The notes beneath the pieces are model-generated. The model made no database searches, was not told the origin of the DNA, and was given only the letters and a program-made list of their open reading frames with translations. DNA of 64,000 nt from Homalodisca vitripennis. Lineage: Eukaryota; Arthropoda; Insecta; Hemiptera; Cicadellidae. Each line of letters begins with the position of its first letter. Position 1 is the first letter of the stretch. The DNA lies in contig NC_060213.1 in NCBI RefSeq assembly GCF_021130785.1, forward strand, positions 100,945,501 to 101,009,500, written 5' to 3'. Of the stretch, positions 24,001 through 35,804 are shown piece after piece. The position numbers were made by a program, and so were the translations under genes.

Positions 24001-26438
24001 TTCTTATTTCATTGAAATAGTTCAATGAAATATTACGAAATATATATATTGAATGCAAAAGAGTATGTAGTCTGTAATACATTTAAGATCATTTGAGTTT
24101 TAATTTTACAGGTGTGTAAAATATGTAATAAATGTATGCTATTTATTAAACTTGATTTTCACATTTGTATAACAAAATAATAATAGAATTGTGAACTATA
24201 GTATTTTCTTTGTGGGAAAAACCATATTTTAAAAACCATATACTTACCTCGAAAAAAAATACTTTTACTACACGTTGTGGACCAATGACATGTGCATTAT
24301 TCATTCTCAGCGGTACATAAAATTAATTTTGAATGGAAAAGGAATGGGAAAAATGGCTGTTTGAGGTAATGCTGAGAACGCCTGTAATATTAAACTGCAA
24401 TAAAGTATCTATAAAATGTGCAAAAAACCGGTTACAGATTTTGTAGGAGTTAAATGTTTATCGTAAAAAATGGAGACTCAAAATATCCTTAATTAGTGAG
24501 CCAAATATATATAAATCATCACGCGTTTTCTAAAACATTTATTTTACTAATGCTTGTTTCTATGACGGGAAAAGACATCTGGCAGAATAGTTATTTTATT
24601 TTATATTTTATCATCTAGTCTTTCTATATTTAATAAAATTCTCAGCATATTTTTACTGCGGGACTACATACTAAGTATTGTTACAGTGTATGAATTATTC
24701 ATGCCTTAAAATAATTTAAGCAATTCGTAACTTTTCCCTCAACGTCTTGCAATTACTATTGTCTGTTTTACCCTAGATCTAATAAAACCCCGCCCAAACA
24801 TGAATATTACAACACTTACTAATTAGCTATACGTAGGTATTTTCTGTTAAATCTTACTTCAGTTCTTTCTTCCGTTCATAACAGCTACGTTACTTCCTGT
24901 TCGGAAGAGACACATCACAATAAACTGTCGATAAGTAATTTGTACAGTACCTCACACAATGTACACAGCATTTCTTACAGAATATATTGGATAATATTCA
25001 CTGCGAAATTGTACAAAAATGTAAAAATTAAATTTGAATGTTTCAGAATGTAATATTTGTACAGTGAAGGAGCGGGCATACTTATACTGCCCTGTTCTAC
25101 CCGGCCCGTACAGCTTTCGACGGATGGATTGTTTGAAAAGCAAAGTTTGACAGCCAGACACGTAGCTAGGCTAATTCACTCTAGTCTATTTACTTTTTGC
25201 TATAGCTGAAAATGAATAGCAAAATGTTTAGAAGCTGTAAGGAAATACCCTCTTCATCAGTAGCAACAAATCTAAATCTCCAAAAACCTAAGAGAGAAAG
25301 GAATCATACACTTTTCGTAAATTTCAGAACTGTTCGAAGACCGAGCATCGTCTCAATCTTTTGCAGTTTTCTCAATACTGATGAAAGCTAGTTGAGTCTC
25401 GTTTAAATAAACCAATATACCTGTGTAAATTGAATAATTTATAAATATGTAAAGCTCTTTTTACCAACAAAGTTTCTTTCAAATCTCAAAATCCTTCGTC
25501 CAAATGTTCGTTATAAATATTTGGGTGATGAATTTCCATAGATTGGCTGGACCTGGATTGATCACTTCATATGAAAAGAGCTTCCAAAGACTTTTCAATA
25601 ATTTTCAGATCAAAACATGAACACATTTTTAACGACTTTACAGGAGAGAAAATATTTTTTTAATTTAGGATAACACTATTGACGATATGTAAAAAGAAAC
25701 ATGAGTATTACAATAAATTTTAGTAGTTTATTTTATGTATACACGAAAGTAACCAAAGGGTATTAATCGGTTCTTGGAGACTTTACTCGAGCGGCATTGA
25801 ATGATTACTGTTCATAGATTTAGATGGAGGGAAAATATAGCTATTAAATTACTAGGGCTATCGTTATGTGAAATACAGAAAAAATAATGACTAAAAATAC
25901 AGAATTTAATTAAATATTAAAATTAATTCAAAATAGTTGCCAGTCGCTTATTTGGTAGTATGCAGGATCTCAAATTTGTATTTTTTTTCTAAAGAAGCAT
26001 ACACTTTATCAGTTGAAAAATTCTGTGAACTCTTTTGAAATATTAAAACAAACTTTTCTTCATCATTTAGACGATCCGGAAGAGCGGTATGGTACTCTTT
26101 CCTCTGCCTTTTCACATTGATATCATGGATTCAGTATCTTCTTTTTCTCTCTTCTTCTTGATCTGCCTCTAATAAACCGCTAAAAACTATACATTCTAAG
26201 AAGGATAAAAAATAAATTTGCTTTGGAATAATGAAATAAACATTTTTGCGTCACCCATAATATCCAAGCCAAAGAGAAATTTATAGACATGGCTAGGATC
26301 TCTATGGTTGCTCCGTGACCGCACAGAAGAGCCCTAAGCATTTGTGTTGCATTTCAAATTTGGCAGGCGTTTTTACTTACTGATTTATAGACACCCGACT
26401 CTAATAGACATTGACTATATTTAACAATTACATTAAAA
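21071..26438. other. Block B without a credible gene
   Basis: Collinear with A 3350-8427. The 147-codon frame 22224-22667 arises because a few indels join two short frames that are separate in A, A' and C, and it runs through a SINE-like head, so it is not credited. About 120 bp at 26043-26168, absent from A and A', is present here and in C. Confidence 0.55.
22571..22637 (+). repeat. tRNA-like SINE head (block B)
   Basis: Homologue of 4606-4672. Box B ggttcaaatct (22627-22637) is intact. Box A has changed to tagcctagatgt (22571-22582). Confidence 0.4.
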
Positions 26439-26604
26439 AATCATTCCAATAAAAATTACATTTTAATTCTCTGAGGCTTTTCGTCTTAAAAAAAAAACAT
26501 CGCCAAACCCACATAAGTGAAATCAAATTATGAAGGTCAGACGGTGATTTCTTTGAAAACAAAAAGCCTCACACAAATAAGATTTTATTATTATTAGAGT
26601 GCTT
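26439..26604. mobile_element. MITE-like fold-back element (block B)
   Basis: Homologue of 8428-8607 with diverged ends (aatcattcc instead of aagcactcc at the left) and a shortened low-complexity interior. Confidence 0.45.
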
Positions 26605-26971
26605 ATTATTAAAATCGTGTTATTTAAAGCGAGAGAACTATTAGAATTTATATTAGTTAGAAATGATGTACAATGTTATTGTCAAATATATAAAGCTGTA
26701 TTAATTCAGCTGTGCTGTAACTGTTTATTAGTAGTCCGTAGCAGTGATAAAAGTAACACGGTTACAGTTTAGCAAGCAGCGGTTCTATTATGGATCGAGA
26801 TTTGAGTACATTGAATATACTCAAATTAATTTTTATGCTAAGTTCCAGAAATCTTTAATGTGTTTTACCTGTCCAAAAAAGAAAAATTTTTAACAATAAG
26901 CATGTGTTTCTGATTCCTTTTGAATATTGTTGTTAAAATTCAACTATTATTGTAATTTCACTTATTGGCAT

Positions 26972-29900
26972 TTTATATAATGAGAAAATGAAATACTTTG
27001 CTGTACGCAACAAGATTAAAATACATTTCCGCCATTATTTCATAATAAAAAGGAATTTTGAACTTTTAGAGCCTTTAACCTCTGAAGTCTTATACTTTCT
27101 GAAGGTACATCATGTGTGGGCTACCAAACAGTTTGTGGCCTATACAGAATACTTGTTGTCATGGCCACAAGATATTGCATCTGCCAATCTTTACTATTGC
27201 ATTTGGTATTCATGTATTTGAATACGGTTTGCAAATGTAAAATAAGGCAAAAACCAACAATTAAACCTTAATTATGAAAGTTAATGCCTAGAGAAAATGG
27301 GAAGTGGGAGAGTAGCTTGAAATGTTCTAAAAGTTGAGTATTCTTAGCTAATTTTTGTCGTAGAATTTTGGGAAATAAACATCCCCAAAAGAGGAAAACG
27401 AGCTTTGAGATAATTTCACCTAAAAGGGAGGCTTTTTTGAGTGTTGGGTGTAAAACAATATAGTAAAACTTTTGTAAAGACCCATTTAGTGACATCATTT
27501 CAAGGGGGTTGAGACCTTTCAAATGAGGTATCATTTAATTGGTTTTTACATTTAAAAACTTTGAGCCCCCAAAACTTCTCATTTTGGGGAAATTGACAAA
27601 GTTTTAACTGACTCAAAAGTTCACTTCTATTTCCTAGAAAGGTGTCCCGAGTTCCATCTCTCCATTTTTATCCATAAAAAACTAAACAGAGTGTATCCAT
27701 ACTTTTAACTCACACTGTATAGAAATGAAACGTTGTACAAAATGTCATTAGAAAATACCGCTATCATATCATGATTACCTCGTAAGTTACTGGTCAGTTC
27801 TCTTTACTGTACGACGTCTCACTTACAGTTACACTAATTGGTATGATTGTACACCTCAGTAGGTGCAGTCCATTATGTTACAACAACATCGCACAATGAT
27901 ATTAATTATGTGTTGTTGTCTATACCGTTTAGGAATGTTGTCCTGCAATGCTCTATGTGTTTGTCATCATAACATTAGCTATGTACACTATTGTGTGATA
28001 GAAACTCAGTTACTTGTGAATGATGTTACAATTGCCTCACTTGCTATCCTATAGCACATTGTTTATTGACGTCTCAGTTTGTATGTTTTAGCAGAATTAA
28101 TTAACTGGTACACGCATTACATGAGAATATGTCAGAAGATTTTGTACTCGTTATAAAACAAAGAATTTGATAAATTTAAGATATTTAGATTTTAGTAACA
28201 TTTATACAACTGCTGCAAAGTATATATTTTTTACCAGATCGATTTATTTTATTACATTTAATTCGACATGTATAAGAAGTTCCTAGTCTTATTCCTAAGA
28301 CTTTTTGGTAGGAAGAAATGAATGTAAGCCAAAATCTTTAAATAAATTACAGGGAGCATTTAACTTGAAAAGAAAAGAAGATTTTAAAGGTAGAGTGACA
28401 GAATAGAACTAAAACCAATTCAGTTTCATAAAGCAGTGAAGCTGTAAGCAGTCTTGTAAAATAAATTTTAAAGGACCCATCCATGCAATAAAGTAGTTCA
28501 AATCTTGTTTTGTAAGTAAATTTGCTCACAAATAGTCCAAGGAGTCTGAAATACTACTTTTAGATTCTGAATACAACGAAGAATATAAAATTGAAAAAGA
28601 ATATTAAATATTTGATTATGCCATCGAGTAGACGTTAATCGATCAATTGAACATAATGTAATCTCTATTACGGGAGGTAATTAATAACTTATATGGAAAA
28701 CTTCAGTAAATGATTAATGCACTATTATAAATAAAGGAGTAAGTACCTTTGACATATATTTCGTCTCGCCTTACTTAGGATTCATAACTTTAACACGATT
28801 TAAATTACAGCTTTGCAATTTGTTCTTTATTCTACTGTAGCCTAACTTGCTCTTATTAGTATTGTTAAAAAGTTCGATGGTTCAAAATAGTGTCCATGTA
28901 TAACGATAAGCTATGAAAAATTGTTTATTAGTTTCTCTGATGAATTGTAAGCTAATTGAGAGTCTACTAGTTAGTTTAAGAAAGTCATTAAGCGAATTAT
29001 GAGGGGGGGAGAAGAGTTGTGTTGCAATTAAAATAGTTACAATTGAAAAAATTACTTGTTGAACTCTAGAATGCTATGTATGAACTAGTCTCCAATAAAA
29101 TAGAACACTACAGAAAATGCAACAGAATTAATGGTGTTTACAAATTATTTGTTTATTTAATGCGAATCCTGATGTGGCGGAAGTTATAAAACTTGAGAGG
29201 CGGAAATGTGATGTTTATGTAGATGGAAATGTTTTGGAAGCGTTCATATCTTCCGGAAACGCATTTGTCCTGAGAATATCCTTCCTGCATCGAGAACAAC
29301 TTACTTTGATGGAGCACACCTCAGACAGCATAACTACACCAATCCAGAATTTTTACAAAATATCTTGTTATGTTTGTTATTTTATACTAGCACATTATCT
29401 GTTAAAAATTACGAGTGTAATTTTAAACAACATAAATTATTTGTGCTAATTTTATACAGTTGTTCACTGAATAGTAAATACTTTAATCTGTTTTAATATA
29501 AGTATATTATTCCAGGTAATTTCCGGTATCATGGTGAATTATACACTAAGGAAAATCACCTAATGATGTAGCATGAATTAGGTTAGTTTTGGGACAATAC
29601 GTAGTCTTTGTGTTTGGTTTTAAAACAGTTGGGAAATATTGGAATATGCCATCTATAAACAAAGTTATTTCAAATTTACGTTGAGGTTGGATGAAAATTA
29701 ACAACAGGAACGGTAAACACACTATCATATAGAGCTCTACGTAATCACATTTTGATGTTATATGTATCATCATAATGTATGTGATACGTGGAAACAGTTT
29801 TGGCTGTAGAATTCTGAGAATATTCCATACTTTGAGCACAGAATTTCACTAATCAACGTTTCCAATTAGGGTTTATTCTTAAGTAAACTGTTGTTGAGGT

Positions 29901-30529
29901 GGCAACATACACATATGACTAATGCACAATACACAATAAGTTGCTAACCACAGTCTGTTCCTTGTATTGCAAAATATGTTATTGCTTGGACAAATGTTAC
30001 TTTATTCTGGCAATAAGAACTTTACTCTGTGCAGTTTCACAGTGATTACTTCCGCTAATTATAAAATAGACGTAGGTAATCCAAGTTCAAGTTGCTGTAG
30101 TCTAAATTTTATAAAGCATAGATGCAATAGTTAATTGTGCGAGATGCGAAATATTAGCATTTTCAATTAAGAAACTTTGATATGTAATTGATATAGCAAT
30201 CTGACCTAACTCAAACACAGTACCATCCTAATATATAAGTCCTCAAAGTAGTTATGTAATCCTTATAACGGCAAAAAATCAATGAATAATTACAAATAAA
30301 TTGTAAATTCCACATTTAAAATTATAACAGCACCTGTATATAGTTGATTATCCCTAAATATTTGCTGACATTTTTACAATTTTTTATAATATTAGGTCAT
30401 AGCATGTTAATCACTATTCCAGTATATTATAACGTTGTGTTACGTACAGAGTCAGAATGGATAATGGACATGAAAAAGATATATTGGCCAGGTAATGAAG
30501 TGAAAGATACCACAACAACATAAGAGAGG
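26972..30529. other. D1 left part, no credible gene
   Basis: Short frames with partial counterparts in D2 (27863-28054, 29174-29449, 29546-29839) have no family resemblance, and their D2 copies carry amino-acid changes, losses or frameshifts. A stretch near 27500-27715, ending gtatccatacttttaactca, looks like an end of a DNA transposon but no partner end was found. Confidence 0.5.
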
Positions 30530-31090
30530 TAGGTGTTACCAGCTGTTTTAAAATTCTATATACTATTGTTTTGATTTTGTAATTTAGTCAGAATACATAT
30601 ACCAAAAAAATGTTACATTCACTTTATAAGTGTTCTATTTTTGTACTAAGAATATAAAACGTTGTTTTTTTCTATTATTAATACAGCATGATTTCCTCCA
30701 GTTGCATGTTTTTCAATGCTACGCAAACACAATTTGTTGCCTAATCTGTCAAGATTGTTTTCTATAAAAATGAAATATTAGTTGACGTTATAATAAGTAA
30801 ATAAACAAGTATAGATTGGACACATGAACTGGATTTCTGGTTATTTTTAGTTACTGTAAAATATGCCAGATTTCAAATATGATGCTGTCTTTACCGTTCA
30901 AGTTATTTTAATTTCTGATTATTTCTAATGTTTCTCTTCTTATCCTTGGATAACAGTAAGTCATTCCTTAAGAACTTTCCTTTATTTTTGTCGAATCCTA
31001 TTACGTGCTTGGTTATGGAACCAAGTATGATATTTATAGAGATCTGTGTGAAGATACACAGATATTAAAATATGGGTGAATAATGAACCA
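30530..31090. other. Unusually conserved tract shared with D2, with an exon-like interval
   Basis: About 560 bp here matches 53397-53955 with only about four differences seen by eye, while adjoining sequence differs by several percent. Inside it, a pyrimidine-rich run ending atacag (30681-30686) looks like a 3' splice site, and acagtaagt at 30953-30961 offers a GTAAGT 5' splice site. They bound an interval of 269 nt (30687-30955). All three plus-strand frames of the interval contain stops, so any exon would be non-coding. Gene conversion between D1 and D2 would explain the conservation without function. Confidence 0.35.
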
Positions 31091-31511
31091 TTTTTATTCA
31101 CCACATTGAGAAAACCAACCAAAACTAATAACTTTTTATTTTGTGAGACATTTCATTGTTAAACTGTACTAAATTAATTTGTATTAGTTCGTAATGAATT
31201 TAATTTTTACCTGTTACAGAACGATTTCTTTCGGATTTTTGTTACAGTTGATACAGCAGGAAGTTGAATTATGTACCCACTGGAACAAGACCTTCACTAA
31301 ATTACGTTTGCTCACACAATTAAATGTAGTGTTTGGGCTAATTCATTACACTAGACTACACATCAGTGCTCCTAACTAGACTTGTGTGTTTCCATTTGGC
31401 TGAGTTGTTCTAGGTAGTTGTTTTAATACAGATAATTACGCGTTGACTTGGATTTTTCAAGCAGTTAGTAGTTTAGCGTATTGCATCACATCGTTTGGAG
31501 CGTGATGATGC

Positions 31512-31580
31512 ACATAGCATAGTGGAAGGCTGCGGCTCTATCTAACCCAGGAGTCGTGGGTTCAATTCCCGGGTTGATCA
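31512..31580 (+). repeat. tRNA-like SINE head (D1)
   Basis: Box A-like tagcatagtgg at 31515-31525 and box B-like gggttcaattccc at 31558-31570 lie in the order and spacing of a pol III internal promoter. The would-be acceptor stems do not pair well, so a functional tRNA is unlikely. The D2 copy (54376-54442) keeps box B as gggttcgattccc. Confidence 0.5.
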
Positions 31581-31686
31581 GTAAAATTATCTTTCCTTAA
31601 AATAGTCTATGTATTATTATAACTTATTTTCTGACTGATATTTTTTCAAGATAAACGCTAGAAATATGTTAGTAACGATTGAATGA

Positions 31687-31863
31687 TTGTGAAGTTGACA
31701 GAAGTTTTTCGGAAATTTGCCATCATTAAGTGGAACAAGAAATCAGCGACACTTATACCAACCTGTGGAAGAGATCAGATAGCATGTCTCGAAACGTAGT
31801 GACATTAATTTCTTGTATCGCTGAACGATGGTAAATTTCCGAGGAAACCTGTTACCTTCACAC
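31687..31863. mobile_element. MITE-like fold-back element (D1)
   Basis: Long imperfect terminal inverted repeats of roughly 60 bp: the left end has tgtgaagttgacag then tcggaaatttgccatc, and the right end has the complement gatggtaaatttccga then ctgttaccttcaca. Between them lies gcatgtctcgaaacgtag. No coding content. The D2 copy is 54819-55009. Confidence 0.6.
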
Positions 31864-32576
31864 TCTAGAGCGTTTATGCAAATGTACAAAAACGTCAGTA
31901 ATCACAAACAATAATATCAATGTTTAATGGTGCTGTGCCTAATCTGGGACCTTAGATACATTAAGCTTACGTGAACTGCAGCAGTGAACATGTGGAAGAA
32001 CAATTTATTTATCAGTAATGAAGTGTTCGAAGTCAGTCAGAAAGAGAACCTAGACATGTTCTAATCATATATTGGGTGCAAACAATCAGAATACTTAGTT
32101 TATAAACCCGCTTAATGAGTTACTTATAGGTTAAATTATATAATTCTTTTTTTGGAATTAAAAAAAAATTTTAATAGAGTTTTATGTTACGATTCATTCA
32201 AAGTGATTTAAATTTAATTTTATGGTTAGAATCTTTTCCAATGTTCATTCAATCTAATGTGCAATGAATTTAGGCAAAATTTAATGTTTCAAACAGTTTC
32301 CACACAAACATTATAAATGCATTGCTATAGGTACAAGTAATTTTGCTAATAAAAGAATATTTTGTTTTGGCCGCACCATTATAAATATTATTGGATTCAA
32401 TTTGCAAATAGAAAGTCTAAGACTCAAAAAGAGTTCACAGTGACATTATTAAAGCACTTGTATTTTATTATTGACAATGAATATATGAAATGACGACTCA
32501 ATTGTCAATCATTATGTATAAAAATGATAATATCACGCAAAAATAGTTTAAACACAAATAATAAACATACAAACTC
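31864..32576. other. D1 intergenic sequence, nothing recognised
   Basis: AT-rich and collinear with D2 55010-55748. No gene, RNA or element identified. Confidence 0.5.
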
Positions 32577-32760
32577 CAAACGTTCTATTGCGAGCACCGA
32601 ATAAAAAAAGAAAACGTGTTGTTTTATTTCTTGCTCGTTCCGGATTCAGTTATTTTACAGGTCATAAAAACACACTGAGTGGGATGGCCCACGTAACTAT
32701 ATATGGCCCACGGTTTACATAAGTATAAAACATGTTACTGTGCACTTGGAGTAAAAAGTG
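32577..32760 (+). promoter_or_regulatory. Conserved island with paired TGGCCCACG motifs and a TATA-like site (D1)
   Basis: About 184 bp is identical to 55749-55934 except for one indel, whereas both flanks differ by several to more than ten percent. The island holds TGGCCCACG twice (32685-32693 and 32704-32712, 19 bp apart), with tatata between them, then agtataaaac at 32722-32731, which fits a TATA box about 10 bp further on. No convincing coding frame follows. This may be a promoter or enhancer of a mobile element, or a conversion tract; direction is a guess from the TATA-like word. Confidence 0.35.
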
Positions 32761-33563
32761 TGTTCTAAAAATAATATTAGGTCGAGGGTTATTCTACATG
32801 ACAACAACCGTGCATTACTGGCTGAGTTGAGAACCATGAGTACCTTGATCGTTTGTACATTTTCTAAACTGAAGCCTCGTGGAGAAGTTTGAAATAATTA
32901 AAAACTATTTATTGTCAGTAATAGCAACTCTATAGTTAAATATAATATGAAATGTTGAATAAAATTAGATAAAAATAAAAATTCTATTGGAAAAGAATTA
33001 TTGTTATATACTAAAAATAGTTTCTAGATGTGTATGCAATAAATGTTAATGTTTTATTTTAAATATTTAAAAATTTAGACGTTGCTTACGTCCGTTAGCA
33101 ATCAGAATTTACCGATATGATTCCTTTCTGATTATTGCCTACAGGCCACACGAGTAAAAATAGTAGGAATTATGCCTAACGTTATTTTTATCGGGCATTC
33201 AGTTTGAAAAGATTCGCGAAAGTTTTAAATTTTCTTAATTTTTTATCCATTCCTTTTTTTGCAACTATTTATTTTATTTATTGAAAGTACAAGTTTGGTT
33301 GAATAAAATTTAAAATTGGAAAAATGTATATAAAAAGACCACCATATTTTTGTACGAAATTTGTACCATTTTGTACCACCAAGTTTTATTTTTGTACCAG
33401 TCAAATAACGGCTGAGAAAAATATTTAAGTTTTGCTTAACATGATGGAAGAAGAGAACTAGACGTGCCCTTCGTGATGATACCGCTATTTAAACCATACC
33501 CAACAATACTTAATTTTAGGTCGCAACTGAAATTATTGTTGGATATTATTTTTATTCATCCGT

Positions 33564-33712
33564 ATAAAGGTAAAGGTAAAGAACGTGTTATTTTACCAGG
33601 CGAGATCAGGGCTAAGAAGATCGCTCGGCGGTCAACCGTGTAAGGAGCAGCCACGCTCGACGTTGCTTGACTCGGTTACCTTGTGATAACCACCATACCC
33701 GCTAGACTAGGT
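33564..33712 (-). mobile_element. 5S rRNA-derived SINE (D1)
   Basis: On the minus strand a head ending ATGGTGGTTATCAC is followed by ACCGAGTCAAGCAACGTCG, GCGTGG, CTTACACGG and TGACCGCC in order. These follow the internal promoter region of arthropod 5S rRNA (ACCGAAxTTAAGCAGCGTCG, CTTxGATGGGxGACCGCC). The box A-like aagcaacgtcgagc complement is at 33655-33668 and the box C-like complement at 33627-33634. The body continues into CTTAGCCCTGATCTCGCC and ends in CTTTAC repeats. The head before the 5S part looks like a tRNA box A, so the promoter may be a tRNA/5S chimera. Confidence 0.7.
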
Positions 33713-33955
33713 CATGTGCAATTAACCTGATATTACCATTAATTAGTATGTGAACATTTATATTGAATAAGTCAGCTTAGAAATATTCATTTTCTGCACA
33801 CTTTAGAAAACTCAATTGGCCTGATAGCAGTATCTGGTAGACTATTACTTGTAACAGGCAGAGGGGCCGTATTGAAAACGCTTATACGTATTGAAAACTG
33901 TCAATAAATCTTTGTCAATAAGAAAACTGTAAAGCGCACTTTATAGTGACCATAA

Positions 33956-33958
<3 letters not shown>

Positions 33959-34040
<82 letters not shown>

Positions 34041-34045
34041 TTTTT
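33959..34045. repeat. (TC)n-(TA)n-poly-T microsatellite
   Basis: About 16 TC units run into about 16 TA units and then a T run of about 22. D2 has unrelated sequence at the equivalent place (near 62008), so this patch arose or was replaced in D1 alone. Confidence 0.92.
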
Positions 34046-34154
34046 ATATATAATTCAGTGTGTTCTGAAGAAGGGTTGTGTCAACTCGAAAATTAAACAT
34101 GAGCACTGAACTTTTGATTCTGTTTTTGTGTACACTATAAAGTACTTCGAAGAG

Positions 34155-34155
<1 letters not shown>

Positions 34156-34190
<35 letters not shown>

Positions 34191-34201
34191 ATATATATAT
34201 A
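34156..34201. repeat. (TA)n microsatellite
   Basis: Two runs of TA separated by a TT phase break. It closes the roughly 245-bp patch specific to D1. Confidence 0.92.
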
Positions 34202-35303
34202 ATGTGTTAAGGTAAAGGTTATCTTATCAAGTTACATTAAGATTCTGCAATATATTCTGGCTCGTTGTGCAAAGTAATATCCGTTTAAGGCACTCAACCG
34301 AAACCTTAACGTTAACAAGAAACCTTCCAGAGCGTATCTAGCTATAATATGGTCATTTCATAAAAGATATCATAAAAGATGCAATTTAGCAGACATGATC
34401 ACACTACTCAAAAACTTATATTTGCCATGAACCCCAACACCCATAATCTCCGTGCTCTCTCCTGTCTCACTTTATAAGGATATATTCTTTATTGTCTCCA
34501 ACAGTGTAGTCACAAGGAACTACAAATTTAAATAGTAAAAATTCCATAATATCCTAATATAAGTGGAAGAACGCAGTTTACGATTTATACTGTCTCACCG
34601 CTCCTTATAATACTACGAAAGGTTCTAAGGGGTATACTTTAAGTAAATGAAGTATACATAGGGAGTCTTGCTTAAGATTTTTAAGTGACTACAACTTTGA
34701 ATTTATCTTCACAGCTAATTTTGTTACTCATATACAGGTATGAATGACCTTCAGCATAAAATTTACTGAGACCCTAACATGAATGGCGAGAAGTCAGCAT
34801 GCAGCTAAACTGTTTTGAAATGAAAGATGGTTTATCAGATTTCTACTGGCTCATCACAAGTGGGAGATCTTGAAAATCTGGAATTAAGATAGGGGGGAGG
34901 GTCAAGACATAAAAAATACGCAATCCACGACGTTTTATAGTTACTAATTTAAGAGGAGATCATTCTCAATATTTATAAGTTTAGTAAAGAGATTAGGACC
35001 ATTATAATATTATTGTCAGCTAGTCTTAAAAAGCACATTTTACAAATATGTCGAATCGAAACAAAATATAAAAGTTAACTCTGTGCGGTAAAGTTGTAGG
35101 GATTTAGAGCAGTCGCTACCGAGCCCAGTCATAAATAAACTAAAGCGGCAGAAAGTCAAAAACCTATAAACCAAAGCTCTTTGCAGCAACAAGTGCATAT
35201 AACTGTTGCAGCAATACTCCTTTTATTGCAGTATGGATTATGTCTTTACTATTCTGGGGCTATATAAATCCTTCCATGCTGTTATATTGATTGTTTTAAT
35301 ATA
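34202..35303. other. D1 sequence without a recognised gene
   Basis: Collinear with D2 62150-63238 and rather well kept. No open frame or element recognised. Confidence 0.5.
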
Positions 35304-35790
35304 CACAGAGTGGAAATAAAGTCACTGTACATTTTCGTGAAAATGTATTAAAAATTTAACGTATTTTCCGCAGTAGGTCCACAAATCAGTCTGGAGACAC
35401 AGCAGCCAGACCAGACTACGAACAGTTTATGGTTTTAGAGAGAGCAGTTACAGCACACACATCCACTTTGGAACCACAGTTGGTAGAATATGTGATTAAG
35501 GATGAGTTGATATCCAGCAGGATAAGCTCTCCTTAATTACCTGAATGTAACGTTCCCTGGTGGATAAACCGGTCGTGCGTAACAAAGGATATACTCACTA
35601 GCTCACCATTAGATATTTTCGCTTGAGGATTTATCAAGTCTGAGGTGTACCAGGTGAAGATTAACATCATACCGCAATTGAAACAACGAATAAGAGACGC
35701 ACAGGCACAAATTTAATTCGCTATTTTGAACAGTATAAGAAAACGCTGTGGGAGAATGTTGGCGGCCGTATTTAGACTTGGAGGACAATC
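35304..35790 (+). pseudogene. Tc1/mariner-type transposase relic (D1)
   Basis: Plus-strand fragments fit the C-terminal part of a Tc1/mariner transposase: a FPGG-W word near 35549, then the PLDIFAWGFIK-like stretch, then LKQRIRDAQAQI and KRCGRMLAAVFRLGGQ. The family pattern is FPGRWI..WPPRSPDLTPLDFFLWGF. In this copy the tryptophan codon of FAWGF has become TGA, and 12 bp just before it are missing relative to D2. The N-terminal DNA-binding part was not found. The word acagagtggaaataaagtca at 35304 may be the remains of one terminal repeat. Dead element. Confidence 0.72.
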
Positions 35791-35804
35791 ATTTATAATT
35801 AAAG

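Larger units (their letters stand above)
20591..26970 (+). repeat. Block B: diverged third copy of the A unit
   Basis: After the A' edge the sequence reads taaaggagacgatataaaaa, which corresponds to about 2273-2300 of A (and 40737-40775 of C) with a small deletion. It then jumps to the middle of the old LINE relic (gtgttcatcatgc, 2905 of A) and continues collinear with A to about 9020. B differs from A at many positions (roughly 4-6 percent by eye) but keeps the approximately 225-bp and 120-bp segments that A has lost. It lacks the family 2 LINE at its right end and passes straight into D1. B is therefore an older branch than A/A'. Confidence 0.9.

Noticed and set aside
29174..29449. 91-codon plus-strand frame in D1
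   Set aside because: The D2 copy is frameshifted before its start region, and no motif was recognised. It may be a scrap of a transposon, but this cannot be supported.
29546..29839. 97-codon minus-strand frame with an open counterpart in D2 (52425-52709)
   Set aside because: The copies differ by many amino-acid replacements and a 9-bp loss over a short span, with no sign of constraint at the protein level and no family resemblance.
31512..31580. Functional tRNA gene
   Set aside because: Boxes A and B are good, but acceptor and anticodon stems do not pair and the D2 copy has diverged in just these parts, so a SINE-like head is more likely.
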